From NCBI GenBank assembly GCA_023653245.1, contig JAMNXK010000150.1, forward strand, positions 1 to 5,978: a stretch of DNA of 5,978 nucleotides. Reading direction: 5' to 3'. Position numbers and translations under genes: made by a program. Shown piece by piece: positions 1-5,680 of the stretch. Source of the DNA: Tagaea sp. (GTDB taxonomy: Bacteria > Pseudomonadota > Alphaproteobacteria > CACIAM-22H2). The notes beneath the pieces are model-generated. The model ran no database searches. It saw nothing but the letters and a program-made list of their open reading frames with translations, and was not told where the DNA came from. The stretch's first letter is position 1; the number at the start of each line of letters is the position of its first letter.

Positions 1-141
1 GCCCTGTCGCTCGGGCTTTCGGCGATGAATCCCGCCGACGACCATGCGATGCTGCGCCAGGGATTCGTGTTGTACGACGCGCTTTACGCCTGGGCCAAAT
101 CGGCCGTCGACGAAAAGCACGGATGGCCGCCGAAAGGATGA
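1..141 (+). CDS. chrB: Chromate resistance protein ChrB, C-terminal fragment (5' end outside window)
   Basis: Reading frame 1 is open from the first base and ends at TGA 139-141, giving the last 46 residues of a protein that begins upstream. The tail includes the stretch DDHAMLRQGFVLYDALYAWA at about residues 13-32 of the visible part. That resembles the end of the chromate-resistance (ChrB C-terminal, Chrome_Resist) domain as I remember it, where an acidic pair and a hydrophobic 'LYDALYAW' helix close the domain. The gene immediately downstream is a clear chromate transporter, and chrB-chrA is a common pairing. ChrB proteins either sense chromate and regulate the operon or assist resistance. 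With only the tail visible I cannot tell whether the N-terminal regulatory domain is present or whether this is a stand-alone C-terminal-domain protein. The last codons overlap the chrA start region, which indicates co-transcription. The family call rests on a short motif plus context. Confidence 0.72.
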   Translation, partial: ALSLGLSAMNPADDHAMLRQGFVLYDALYAWAKSAVDEKHGWPPKG

Positions 142-1406
142 CGCACGTGAACACGCCGAGTTTTTCCGAAGCGCTGGCGTATTGGTTCAAGCTCGGCTGC
201 CTGTCCTTCGGCGGGCCGGCCGGGCAGATCGCCATGATGCAGACCGAGCTGGTGGACCGCAAAGGCTGGATCGGCCAAGCGCCGTTCCTGCGCGGTCTGT
301 CCTTCGCCACGCTGCTGCCGGGGCCCGAGGCGCAGCAGCTCGCCACCTATATCGGCTGGCGCTTGCACGGCACTTGGGGCGGCGTGGCGGCCGGCGCGCT
401 GTTCGTGCTGCCCGGCGCCTTGTGCATGCTGATCTTGTCGTGGATCGCGGCCGCGTATGGCGACACGAAGATCGTCGGCGCGGTGTTCGACGGGCTGAAG
501 CCCGTGGTCATCGCCATCGTGGCGCACGCGGTCTGGCGCGTGGGCAAGAAGGCGCTGACGACGTGGCAAGCGGCGGCGCTGGCGGGGGCCGCGTTCGTGC
601 TGATCCACTTCGCCGATATCGGGTTCCCGTGGATCGTGGCGGGGGCGGCGCTGCTGGGCGCGCTCGCCGCGCGCGGCGATTTCCATTGGTTCGCCGCCGG
701 CGGACACAAGGCGGAGGCCGGCACGGCCGCGATTCCGCGCGACGATTGGCGGCGGATCGCCAAGCTGGTGGCGATCTTCGCCGTGTTGTGGGCGATCCCG
801 ATCTTCGCGGTCGTGGCGATTTTCGGCGCCTATCCCTTCGCCGACGTCGCCGAACTCATGACCAAAGCCGCGTTCGTGACCTTCGGCGGCGCCTACGCCG
901 TGCTGCCTTACGTCGCCGATGCGGCCGTCAATCACTACACATGGCTGTCGCCCGACGACATGTTGAACGGCCTGGCGCTCGCCGAGACCACGCCCGGGCC
1001 GCTGATTCTGGTGCTGCAATATGTCGGCTTCTACGCGGGCTGGAACGCCGGGGCGGCGAACCCGCTGCTCGCCGCCACGATCGCGGCGCTCGTGGCGACC
1101 TATTGCACCTTCCTGCCGAGCTTCCTGTTCATCCTGGCGGGCGCGCCGTACGTCGAAGGTCTGCACGAGAACAAGGCGATCTCCGGCGCGCTCGGGGCGA
1201 TCACCGCGGCGGTCGTCGGCGTGATCCTGAACCTCGCGGTATTCTTGGGCGAAGCCGTGTTCTTCCCGGCCGGCGGGTTCGACGCGCTTTCGCTCGCGGC
1301 GGCGATCGCCGCCTTCGCGGCCTCGGTGCGCTACGCGCTCGCCATCCACTGGCTCGTGCTCGCGGGTGCGGCGTTCGGATTGGCGCGGGTGCTCGCGGGG
1401 CCATGA
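138..1406 (+). CDS. chrA: Chromate efflux transporter ChrA (long-chain, two-domain CHR family)
   Basis: This inner-membrane protein of about 422 residues is predicted to export chromate by the CHR-family proton-motive mechanism. It has the two homologous Chromate_transp halves typical of long-chain ChrA, which is usually about 400 residues. The first half carries LSFGGPAGQIAMM (about residues 22-34) and LLPGPEAQQLATYIGW (59-74). The second half repeats the pattern with FVTFGGAYAVLP (246-257) and ETTPGPLIL (283-291). A charged linker near residues 205-230, with HKAEAG and PRDDWRR, separates the halves, and the rest is mostly hydrophobic membrane segments. The start is uncertain. ATG 138 makes an ATGA overlap with the chrB stop, as at two other junctions in this window, and is used here. 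GTG 147 has a better-placed ribosome site (AAAGGA at 133-138, 8 nt away). ATG 123 is also in frame but lacks a good site. The stop codon overlaps the start of the next gene. No truncation is seen. Confidence 0.95.
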   Translation: MTHVNTPSFSEALAYWFKLGCLSFGGPAGQIAMMQTELVDRKGWIGQAPFLRGLSFATLLPGPEAQQLATYIGWRLHGTWGGVAAGALFVLPGALCMLILSWIAAAYGDTKIVGAVFDGLKPVVIAIVAHAVWRVGKKALTTWQAAALAGAAFVLIHFADIGFPWIVAGAALLGALAARGDFHWFAAGGHKAEAGTAAIPRDDWRRIAKLVAIFAVLWAIPIFAVVAIFGAYPFADVAELMTKAAFVTFGGAYAVLPYVADAAVNHYTWLSPDDMLNGLALAETTPGPLILVLQYVGFYAGWNAGAANPLLAATIAALVATYCTFLPSFLFILAGAPYVEGLHENKAISGALGAITAAVVGVILNLAVFLGEAVFFPAGGFDALSLAAAIAAFAASVRYALAIHWLVLAGAAFGLARVLAGP

Positions 1407-1732
1407 GCAAGCGTTTCGCGCGCAACGTCGAGGATTTCGTCTGCGCGCGATGCGGCACGGCGGTGACCGGCGACGGCTACACGAACCACTGCCCGAAATG
1501 CCTGTGGTCGGCGCATGTCGACGTGCATCCCGGCGACCGCGCCGAGACGTGCGGCGGGGCGATGCGCCCCATCGGCGTGGAAGAGAAGGGCGGCAAGCGC
1601 GCCCTCGTGCATCGTTGCGAGACATGCGGCGCCGAGCGGCGCTGCAAGACCTCGCCGCGCGACGACGCGAACGCGCTCTACGCGCTGGCGCGCGCGTCGG
1701 CCGAAGCTTCTATCGGAAGAACACGAAAGTGA
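1403..1732 (+). CDS. RNHCP domain zinc-ribbon protein of unknown function
   Basis: This small protein of 109 residues starts at ATG 1403, which overlaps the chrA stop (ATGA), so it is the last visible gene of the chromate operon. It matches the RNHCP domain (PF12647 family). CARC lies at residues 14-17, TNHCPKCLWSAHVD at 27-40, PGDRAETCGG at 43-52, and a final LVHRCETCG at 68-76. Seven cysteines in these motifs (14, 17, 30, 33, 50, 72 and 75), plus histidines, suggest one or two bound zinc ions. The signature reads TNHCP, with Thr in place of the first Arg of the family name. RNHCP proteins have no established function. No signal peptide or membrane segment is visible, so a cytoplasmic location is likely. 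The C-terminal tail after residue 85 is Ala/Arg-rich and probably disordered. Its last 23 bp overlap the 3' end of the convergent transporter gene. Confidence 0.88.
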   Translation: MSKRFARNVEDFVCARCGTAVTGDGYTNHCPKCLWSAHVDVHPGDRAETCGGAMRPIGVEEKGGKRALVHRCETCGAERRCKTSPRDDANALYALARASAEASIGRTRK

Positions 1733-3119
1733 CGAGCACGAAGCACGGGATCAGGAACGCGCCCGACCACAGCATGTAGCCGAAGAAGCTCGGCATCTTC
1801 ACGCCGTTCTCCTCGGCCACGGCCTTCACCATGAAATTGGGCGCGTTGCCGATATAGGTGTTGGCCCCCATGAACACCGCCCCCGCCGAGATCGCCGCGA
1901 GCGTGCCCGCGAGTGGGCCCATCAGCGTGGCGGGATCGCCGCCCGCGGTGTTGAAGAACACGAGATAGGTGGGCGCGTTGTCCAGGAAGCTCGACAAGGC
2001 ACCGGTCAGCCAGAAATACATCGCCTCGTCGGGCGTGCCGTCGGGGCGCGTGACCAGCGCCACCACGCCCGCGAACGCGCCCTCGGGCCCCGCGCGCAGC
2101 ATGGCGATCACCGGCACGATGGTGACGAAGATGCCGAAGAACAGCTTCGCCACTTCCAGAATCGGGCCCCAGGAGAAGGCGTTGGCTTCGCGGCAATGGG
2201 CGGGCGTGAGCTTGAGCGAAAGCAGCGCGAGCCCGATCAAGATCAGATCGCGCGCGACGCCCTGCAACTCGATCTCGGTGCCCAGCACGTTCCAGGCGAT
2301 GCCCGGCTTCCACACGCCCGACATCAGCACCGCGACCACGACGCCGCCGAGCAGCGCGATATTGACCTTGCCCTCGATCGCCAAAGGCGCGTCGGGCGTG
2401 GGATCGAAACGCGCCTTGAACGCTTCGTCGCGATGATAGAACCAGGAATCGAGAACGTAGAAGACCGCGAGCAGGATCGCCGTCACCAGCAGCATCGGCC
2501 AGAACAGATGGATCGTGGGCCAGAAGAAATCCACGCCCTTGAGGAAGCCCAAGAACAGCGGCGGGTCGCCGAGCGGGGTCAAGCTGCCGCCGATATTCGC
2601 GACCAGGAAGATGAAGAAGATCACGACATGCGCGTTGTGCACGCGCTCGTCGTTGGCGCGCAACACCGGGCGGATCAGCAGCATCGCGGCGCCGGTGGTG
2701 CCGGTCACGCTGGCGATGCCCGTGCCGACGGCGAGCAGCGCCGTGTTGGTCTTGGGGCTGCCGTGCAGGTTGCCCTTGACGTAGACGCCGCCCGCGATGG
2801 TGAACAGCGCGCCGATCAGGATCAGGAAGGGCACGTATTCGGCCGCCATGGCGTGCCAGAACACGGTCAGCGCGGTGCCCGCGCCGAACAGCGCGGCGTA
2901 GGGGGCGACCACCGCCAGCGCCCAGCCGAGCGCGATCTTGCCGTAGTGATGGTGCCAAAGCGCGGGGGCCGCGAGGGGCAGGATGGCGATGGACAGCAGC
3001 AGCCCCGCGAAGGGCACGGCCCACAGCCAGCTCAGCGCGGCACCATCGGGCCCCGCCGCCGCGTAGGCGCTTTCCGGCGCCGCGGCCAACGCCGCCGCCA
3101 AGACGAGAATCTTCCCCAT
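1710..3119 (-). CDS. Multi-pass ion transporter, putative Na+/H+ antiporter (CitMHS_2/NhaD-like), paralogue 2
   Basis: This protein of 469 residues starts at ATG 3119, preceded by a GGGGGAGAG ribosome site at 3132-3124. An upstream in-frame TTG at 3149 is less likely because the signal peptide begins at the ATG. Residues 1-20 look like a cleavable signal peptide ending in AYA, followed by about a dozen hydrophobic segments. Core motifs are LWHHHYGK (54-61), NIGGSLTPLGDPPL (175-188), FLDNAPTYL (378-386) and GANTYIGNAPNFMVK (418-432). The two Pro/Asn/Gly-rich motifs in separate halves resemble the re-entrant ion-binding hairpins of the ion transporter superfamily (ArsB/NhaD/CitMHS). Homologues are usually annotated as sodium:proton antiporters or putative citrate transporters, and the substrate cannot be read from the sequence. 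It is roughly half identical to the transporter encoded just upstream on the same strand, 46 bp away, and is probably co-transcribed with it. The C-terminus overlaps the convergent RNHCP gene. Confidence 0.88.
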   Translation of the reverse strand: MGKILVLAAALAAAPESAYAAAGPDGAALSWLWAVPFAGLLLSIAILPLAAPALWHHHYGKIALGWALAVVAPYAALFGAGTALTVFWHAMAAEYVPFLILIGALFTIAGGVYVKGNLHGSPKTNTALLAVGTGIASVTGTTGAAMLLIRPVLRANDERVHNAHVVIFFIFLVANIGGSLTPLGDPPLFLGFLKGVDFFWPTIHLFWPMLLVTAILLAVFYVLDSWFYHRDEAFKARFDPTPDAPLAIEGKVNIALLGGVVVAVLMSGVWKPGIAWNVLGTEIELQGVARDLILIGLALLSLKLTPAHCREANAFSWGPILEVAKLFFGIFVTIVPVIAMLRAGPEGAFAGVVALVTRPDGTPDEAMYFWLTGALSSFLDNAPTYLVFFNTAGGDPATLMGPLAGTLAAISAGAVFMGANTYIGNAPNFMVKAVAEENGVKMPSFFGYMLWSGAFLIPCFVLVTFVFFR

Positions 3120-3120
3120 A

Positions 3121-3146
3121 CCACTCTCCCCCGTCGGGCAGAGTGG
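3121..3146 (-). promoter_or_regulatory. Inverted repeat that can enclose the ribosome binding site of the downstream transporter
   Basis: On the minus strand CCACTCT (3146-3140) is exactly complementary to AGAGTGG (3127-3121), with a 12-base loop in which CCC (3138-3136) can also pair with GGG (3131-3129). The ribosome site GGGGGAGAG (3132-3124) lies partly in the 3' arm and partly in the inner stem, 1-2 bases before the ATG at 3119. Folding would hide the site, which suggests translational coupling or another translation control. No run of U follows, so it does not look like a standard intrinsic terminator. The pairing is seen directly, but its function is inferred. Confidence 0.5.
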
Positions 3147-3150
3147 CAAG

Positions 3151-3165
3151 CCGGGTGCGGCCCGG
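3151..3165 (-). repeat. Small perfect hairpin just after the stop codon of the upstream transporter
   Basis: CCGGG (3151-3155) and CCCGG (3161-3165) form a perfect 5 bp GC-only stem with a 5-base loop, directly adjoining the stop codon at 3168-3166. It lacks a U-tract, so termination by it alone is doubtful. It could act as an mRNA stability or processing element between the two transporter genes. In GC-rich DNA a 5 bp stem can easily arise by chance. Confidence 0.3.
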
Positions 3166-4581
3166 TCAAGCGCGGAAGAAGACGAAGGTCGCGACCACGA
3201 ACAGCGGCAGCAGGAACACGCACGCCCAGCCCATATAGCCGAAGAAGCTGGGCATTTTGATGCCCTTCTCCTCGCACACGGCCTTGACCATGAAATTGGG
3301 CGCGTTGCCGATATAGGTGTTCGCCCCCATGAACACCGCCCCCATCGAGATGGCGAGCAGGGTGTAGGCGAGCGGGCCCATCAGCGCCTGCTCGTCCCCG
3401 CCGGCCAGATTGAAGAACAGCAGATAGGTCGGCGCGTTGTCCAGGAACGAGGAAAGGATCCCGGTGATCCAGAAATACATGACGTTGTTCGGCTGCCCGT
3501 CGGCGTTGAGCAGCGCGATCAGGCCGGCGAGCGCGCCGTCGGTCCCGGCGCGGATGATCGCGATCGCCGGGATGATGCAGACGAAAATGCCGATGAAGAG
3601 CTTGGCGACCTCCTTCATCGGCTCCCAGGAGAAGCCGTTGGCCACGCGGCTGTCCCACGCGGTGAGCTTGAGCGACAGCCCGGCGAGCGCCAGCAGGATG
3701 GCCGAGCGCGCCAGGCTCTCGACCGGCACGGGCGTGTGGTAGATGTCGACCGTGCCCCAGCGCACGGCGCCGGACATCAGCACCGCGCCGACCACGCCCG
3801 CGAGCAGCAGCAGATTGACCTTGCCCTCGAGCCCGAGATCGAGCGGCCCGGATTCCGGCGGCTTGCTCGCTTCGCGGCGCGCGAACCAGGAATCGAGGAC
3901 GTAGAAAATCGCCAGCAGCGGCAAAGCCACCAGCAGCATCGGGAAGAACATCCACTTGGTGGGCCAGAAGAAATCCACGCCCTCCAGAAAGCCGATGAAC
4001 AGCGGCGGATCGCCCAGCGGCGTCAAGCTGCCGCCGATGTTGGAGACCAGGAAGATGAAGAAGACGAAGACATGGGTCTTGTTCTTGCGCCACGCATTGG
4101 CGCGGATCATCACATGGATCAGCAGCATCGACGCGCCGACCGTGCCCATCACGCTGGCGATCGCCGTGCCGAAGGCCAGCACGGCCGTGTTGACGGCCGG
4201 CGTGCCCACCAACTCGCCCGTGAAGCGCACGCCGCCTGCCACGACATAGAGCGAGAACAGCAGCACGATGAACGGGATGTATTCGATCGTCATCGTGTGC
4301 AGGAATTCGTAGAGCGCCACGTCGGGCCCGAAGACGAGCGCGCACGGGATCAGGAAGGCGAAGGCGCAGCCGACGGAAAATTTGCCGTAGTGATGGTGCC
4401 AAAGCTTGGCGAAGAAGAGGGGCCCGAGCGCGATCCCCGCCAGGATCGCCACGAAGGGCAGGATCCAGATCAGGCTCATCGCCTTGCCGTCGGCCTTGGG
4501 CGCGCCTTCGGCGGCGGCGAAGGCCGGATCGACCGCGAAAACCAGGGCGAAAACGGCGAGGCAGGCGAGGGGGCGGAACAT
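3166..4581 (-). CDS. Multi-pass ion transporter, putative Na+/H+ antiporter (CitMHS_2/NhaD-like), paralogue 1
   Basis: This integral membrane protein of 471 residues starts at ATG 4581, with a possible TGGAG ribosome site about 10 nt upstream. Longer in-frame starts up to 4629 would place 16 polar residues before an obvious signal peptide (residues 1-22, ending AFA), so they are not favoured. Motifs in order are LWHHHYGK (60-67), GTVGASMLL (146-154), NIGGSLTPLGDPPL (181-194), a charged loop at about 234-253, FLDNAPTYL (379-387), GANTYIGNAPNFMVK (419-433) and PSFFGYM (444-450). The layout of two symmetric halves with Gly/Pro/Asn-rich re-entrant motifs is that of the ion transporter superfamily. 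Relatives are annotated as Na+/H+ antiporters or citrate-type permeases. It is the first gene of a two-gene minus-strand operon with its paralogue and is transcribed divergently from sbtAB. That suggests a role in sodium or carbon balance together with SbtA, but no substrate is proven. Confidence 0.9.
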   Translation of the reverse strand: MFRPLACLAVFALVFAVDPAFAAAEGAPKADGKAMSLIWILPFVAILAGIALGPLFFAKLWHHHYGKFSVGCAFAFLIPCALVFGPDVALYEFLHTMTIEYIPFIVLLFSLYVVAGGVRFTGELVGTPAVNTAVLAFGTAIASVMGTVGASMLLIHVMIRANAWRKNKTHVFVFFIFLVSNIGGSLTPLGDPPLFIGFLEGVDFFWPTKWMFFPMLLVALPLLAIFYVLDSWFARREASKPPESGPLDLGLEGKVNLLLLAGVVGAVLMSGAVRWGTVDIYHTPVPVESLARSAILLALAGLSLKLTAWDSRVANGFSWEPMKEVAKLFIGIFVCIIPAIAIIRAGTDGALAGLIALLNADGQPNNVMYFWITGILSSFLDNAPTYLLFFNLAGGDEQALMGPLAYTLLAISMGAVFMGANTYIGNAPNFMVKAVCEEKGIKMPSFFGYMGWACVFLLPLFVVATFVFFRA

Positions 4582-4636
4582 GCGTGCGGTACTCCACTGA
4601 ACGATGCCGCGCGCTGTCCCCCGCGTCACGAACGGC

Positions 4637-4648
4637 TTCGCATGCGAA
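4637..4648. promoter_or_regulatory. Perfect 12 bp palindrome, possible operator
   Basis: TTCGCATGCGAA reads identically on both strands. It sits in the middle of the divergent intergenic region and overlaps the -10 element of the minus-strand promoter candidate. A dimeric regulator bound here could act on both operons. The palindrome is seen directly, while operator function is inferred and no regulator gene is visible in the window. Confidence 0.4.
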
Positions 4649-4673
4649 TACGCGAGCGCGTCCCGCGACGCAA
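4645..4673 (-). promoter_or_regulatory. Weak sigma-70-like promoter candidate for the paired transporter operon
   Basis: On the minus strand TTGCGT (4673-4668) and TATTCG (4650-4645) are separated by 17 bases, the preferred sigma-70 spacing. Transcription would begin near 4638 and give a leader of about 57 nt before ATG 4581. Both hexamers depart from consensus, particularly the -10 element, so this is only a candidate. Confidence 0.28.
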
Positions 4674-4711
4674 GTCTTTCCGAACCCGCGCGATTGCGCT
4701 ACGCCGGTGGC

Positions 4712-5680
4712 ATGTCCACGCTCGAAATCGTCCGTTTGAACCTGTTGTCGCCGATGGTGCTGTCCTTCGCGTTGGGCGCGATCGCGCATTGGGTGCGCTC
4801 GGACCTCAAATTCCCGGATCAGATCTATACGGCGCTGTCGATCTATCTGCTCTTCGCCATCGGGCTGAAGGGCGGCGCGGCCCTGTCCGAGGCGCCGTTC
4901 GGCACGGTCGCGGGCGCGCTGGGCGTCGGGATCGCGCTCGGGATCGCCATCCCGCTGTGGAGCTTCCAGATCCTGCGCAAGCTCGGCAAATTCGGGATCG
5001 AGGATTCGGCCGCCATCGCGGCGCATTACGGCTCGGTCTCGGCCGTGACCTTCATCGCCGCCACCGCCTATATGCAAAGCCTCGGCACGCCGGCCGAAGG
5101 CTTCATGCCCGCCGTGCTCGCGGCGATGGAAGTGCCGGCGATCGTCGTCGCTTTGCTGCTCGCGAAAGTCGCAGGCGCGGGCGAAAGCGATTGGCGCGCG
5201 GCCCTGCCCGAAGTGCTCGCGGGAAAAAGCATCGTGCTGCTGGCGGGCGGCCTGGCCGTCGGCTTGCTCACGGGCGCGTCGGGCTACAAGGCCGTCGAGC
5301 CGTTTTTCGCCGCGCCGTTCCAGGGCGTGTTGTGCCTGTTCCTGCTCGATATGGGCATGGTCGCGGCGCGCCGCCTGGCGGATTTCAAGCGCGTGGGGCC
5401 GTTCTTGCTCGGCTTCGCCATCGTCATGCCCGTGCTGCACGGCGCGATGGGCGTGTGGCTCGGCCACTGGGTCGGGCTGTCGGTCGGCGGGGCGACGGTG
5501 CTGGGCGTGCTGGCGGCCAGCGCTTCGTATATCGCGGCACCCGCGGCCGTGCGCATCGCTTTGCCCGACGCCTCGCCGGGCTATTATCTGACCGCGTCGC
5601 TCGCCATCACCTTTCCCTTCAACCTGGTCGTCGGCCTGCCGCTCTATCTGGCCTTCGCCAAACGATTGGCCTCGGCATGA
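4712..5680 (+). CDS. sbtA: SbtA-family sodium-dependent bicarbonate transporter
   Basis: This inner-membrane protein of 322 residues belongs to the SbtA/DUF897 family (PF05982), whose cyanobacterial members import bicarbonate by Na+ symport. Characteristic stretches are FAIGLKGGAAL (48-58), AAHYGSVSAVTF (103-114) in the first half, and ASASYIAAPAAVR (269-281) followed by ITFPFN (299-304) in the second. They fit the two inverted five-helix repeats, where helix ends bind the anion and Na+. The central cytoplasmic link (about 152-172, KVAGAGESDWRAALPEVLAGK) is short, which could explain why the protein is smaller than cyanobacterial SbtA (about 370 residues). The start at ATG 4712 fits the family N-terminus. 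The ribosome site is poor (GGTGG directly before it), and an in-frame extension back to 4604 has no family-like sequence. The stop overlaps the sbtB start, so the two are translationally linked. Bicarbonate is the likely but untested substrate in this organism. Confidence 0.92.
   Translation: MSTLEIVRLNLLSPMVLSFALGAIAHWVRSDLKFPDQIYTALSIYLLFAIGLKGGAALSEAPFGTVAGALGVGIALGIAIPLWSFQILRKLGKFGIEDSAAIAAHYGSVSAVTFIAATAYMQSLGTPAEGFMPAVLAAMEVPAIVVALLLAKVAGAGESDWRAALPEVLAGKSIVLLAGGLAVGLLTGASGYKAVEPFFAAPFQGVLCLFLLDMGMVAARRLADFKRVGPFLLGFAIVMPVLHGAMGVWLGHWVGLSVGGATVLGVLAASASYIAAPAAVRIALPDASPGYYLTASLAITFPFNLVVGLPLYLAFAKRLASA

Larger units (their letters stand above)
4582..4711. promoter_or_regulatory. Divergent intergenic control region between the paired transporters and sbtAB
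   Basis: These 130 bp separate two divergently transcribed operons and must hold the promoters of both unless one is expressed by read-through. They contain a perfect 12 bp palindrome (4637-4648), a weak minus-strand promoter candidate (4673-4645) and a 5 bp inverted repeat GCGTC/GACGC (4658-4662 and 4667-4671). I found no convincing promoter for sbtA and no recognisable riboswitch. The sharing of this region is the main reason to consider joint regulation of the four flanking genes. Confidence 0.6.

Noticed and set aside
84..1625. 513-residue minus-strand open frame opposite chrA and the RNHCP gene
   Set aside because: Its product is dominated by Arg, His, Gln and Asp with no recognisable domain or hydrophobic pattern, as expected for the antisense frame of a GC-rich gene. 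The opposite strand encodes clear chrA motifs.
3120..3149. TTG start at 3149 for the second transporter
   Set aside because: It would add 10 residues before a signal peptide that begins naturally at ATG 3119, and that ATG has a strong ribosome site directly upstream.
3120..3165. Rho-independent terminator between the two transporters
   Set aside because: Two hairpins are present but neither is followed by a T-rich run on the minus strand, and the second overlaps a ribosome site, so regulation of translation is the better reading.
1515..3260. 581-residue plus-strand open frame opposite the second transporter gene
   Set aside because: Low-complexity His/Gln/Arg/Asp-rich translation with no family resemblance. 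The minus strand encodes a well-conserved membrane transporter over the same bases.
4604..4711. 36-residue N-terminal extension of SbtA from ATG 4604
   Set aside because: The extension is polar, resembles no SbtA N-terminus, and would occupy the divergent promoter region. ATG 4712 fits the family start.
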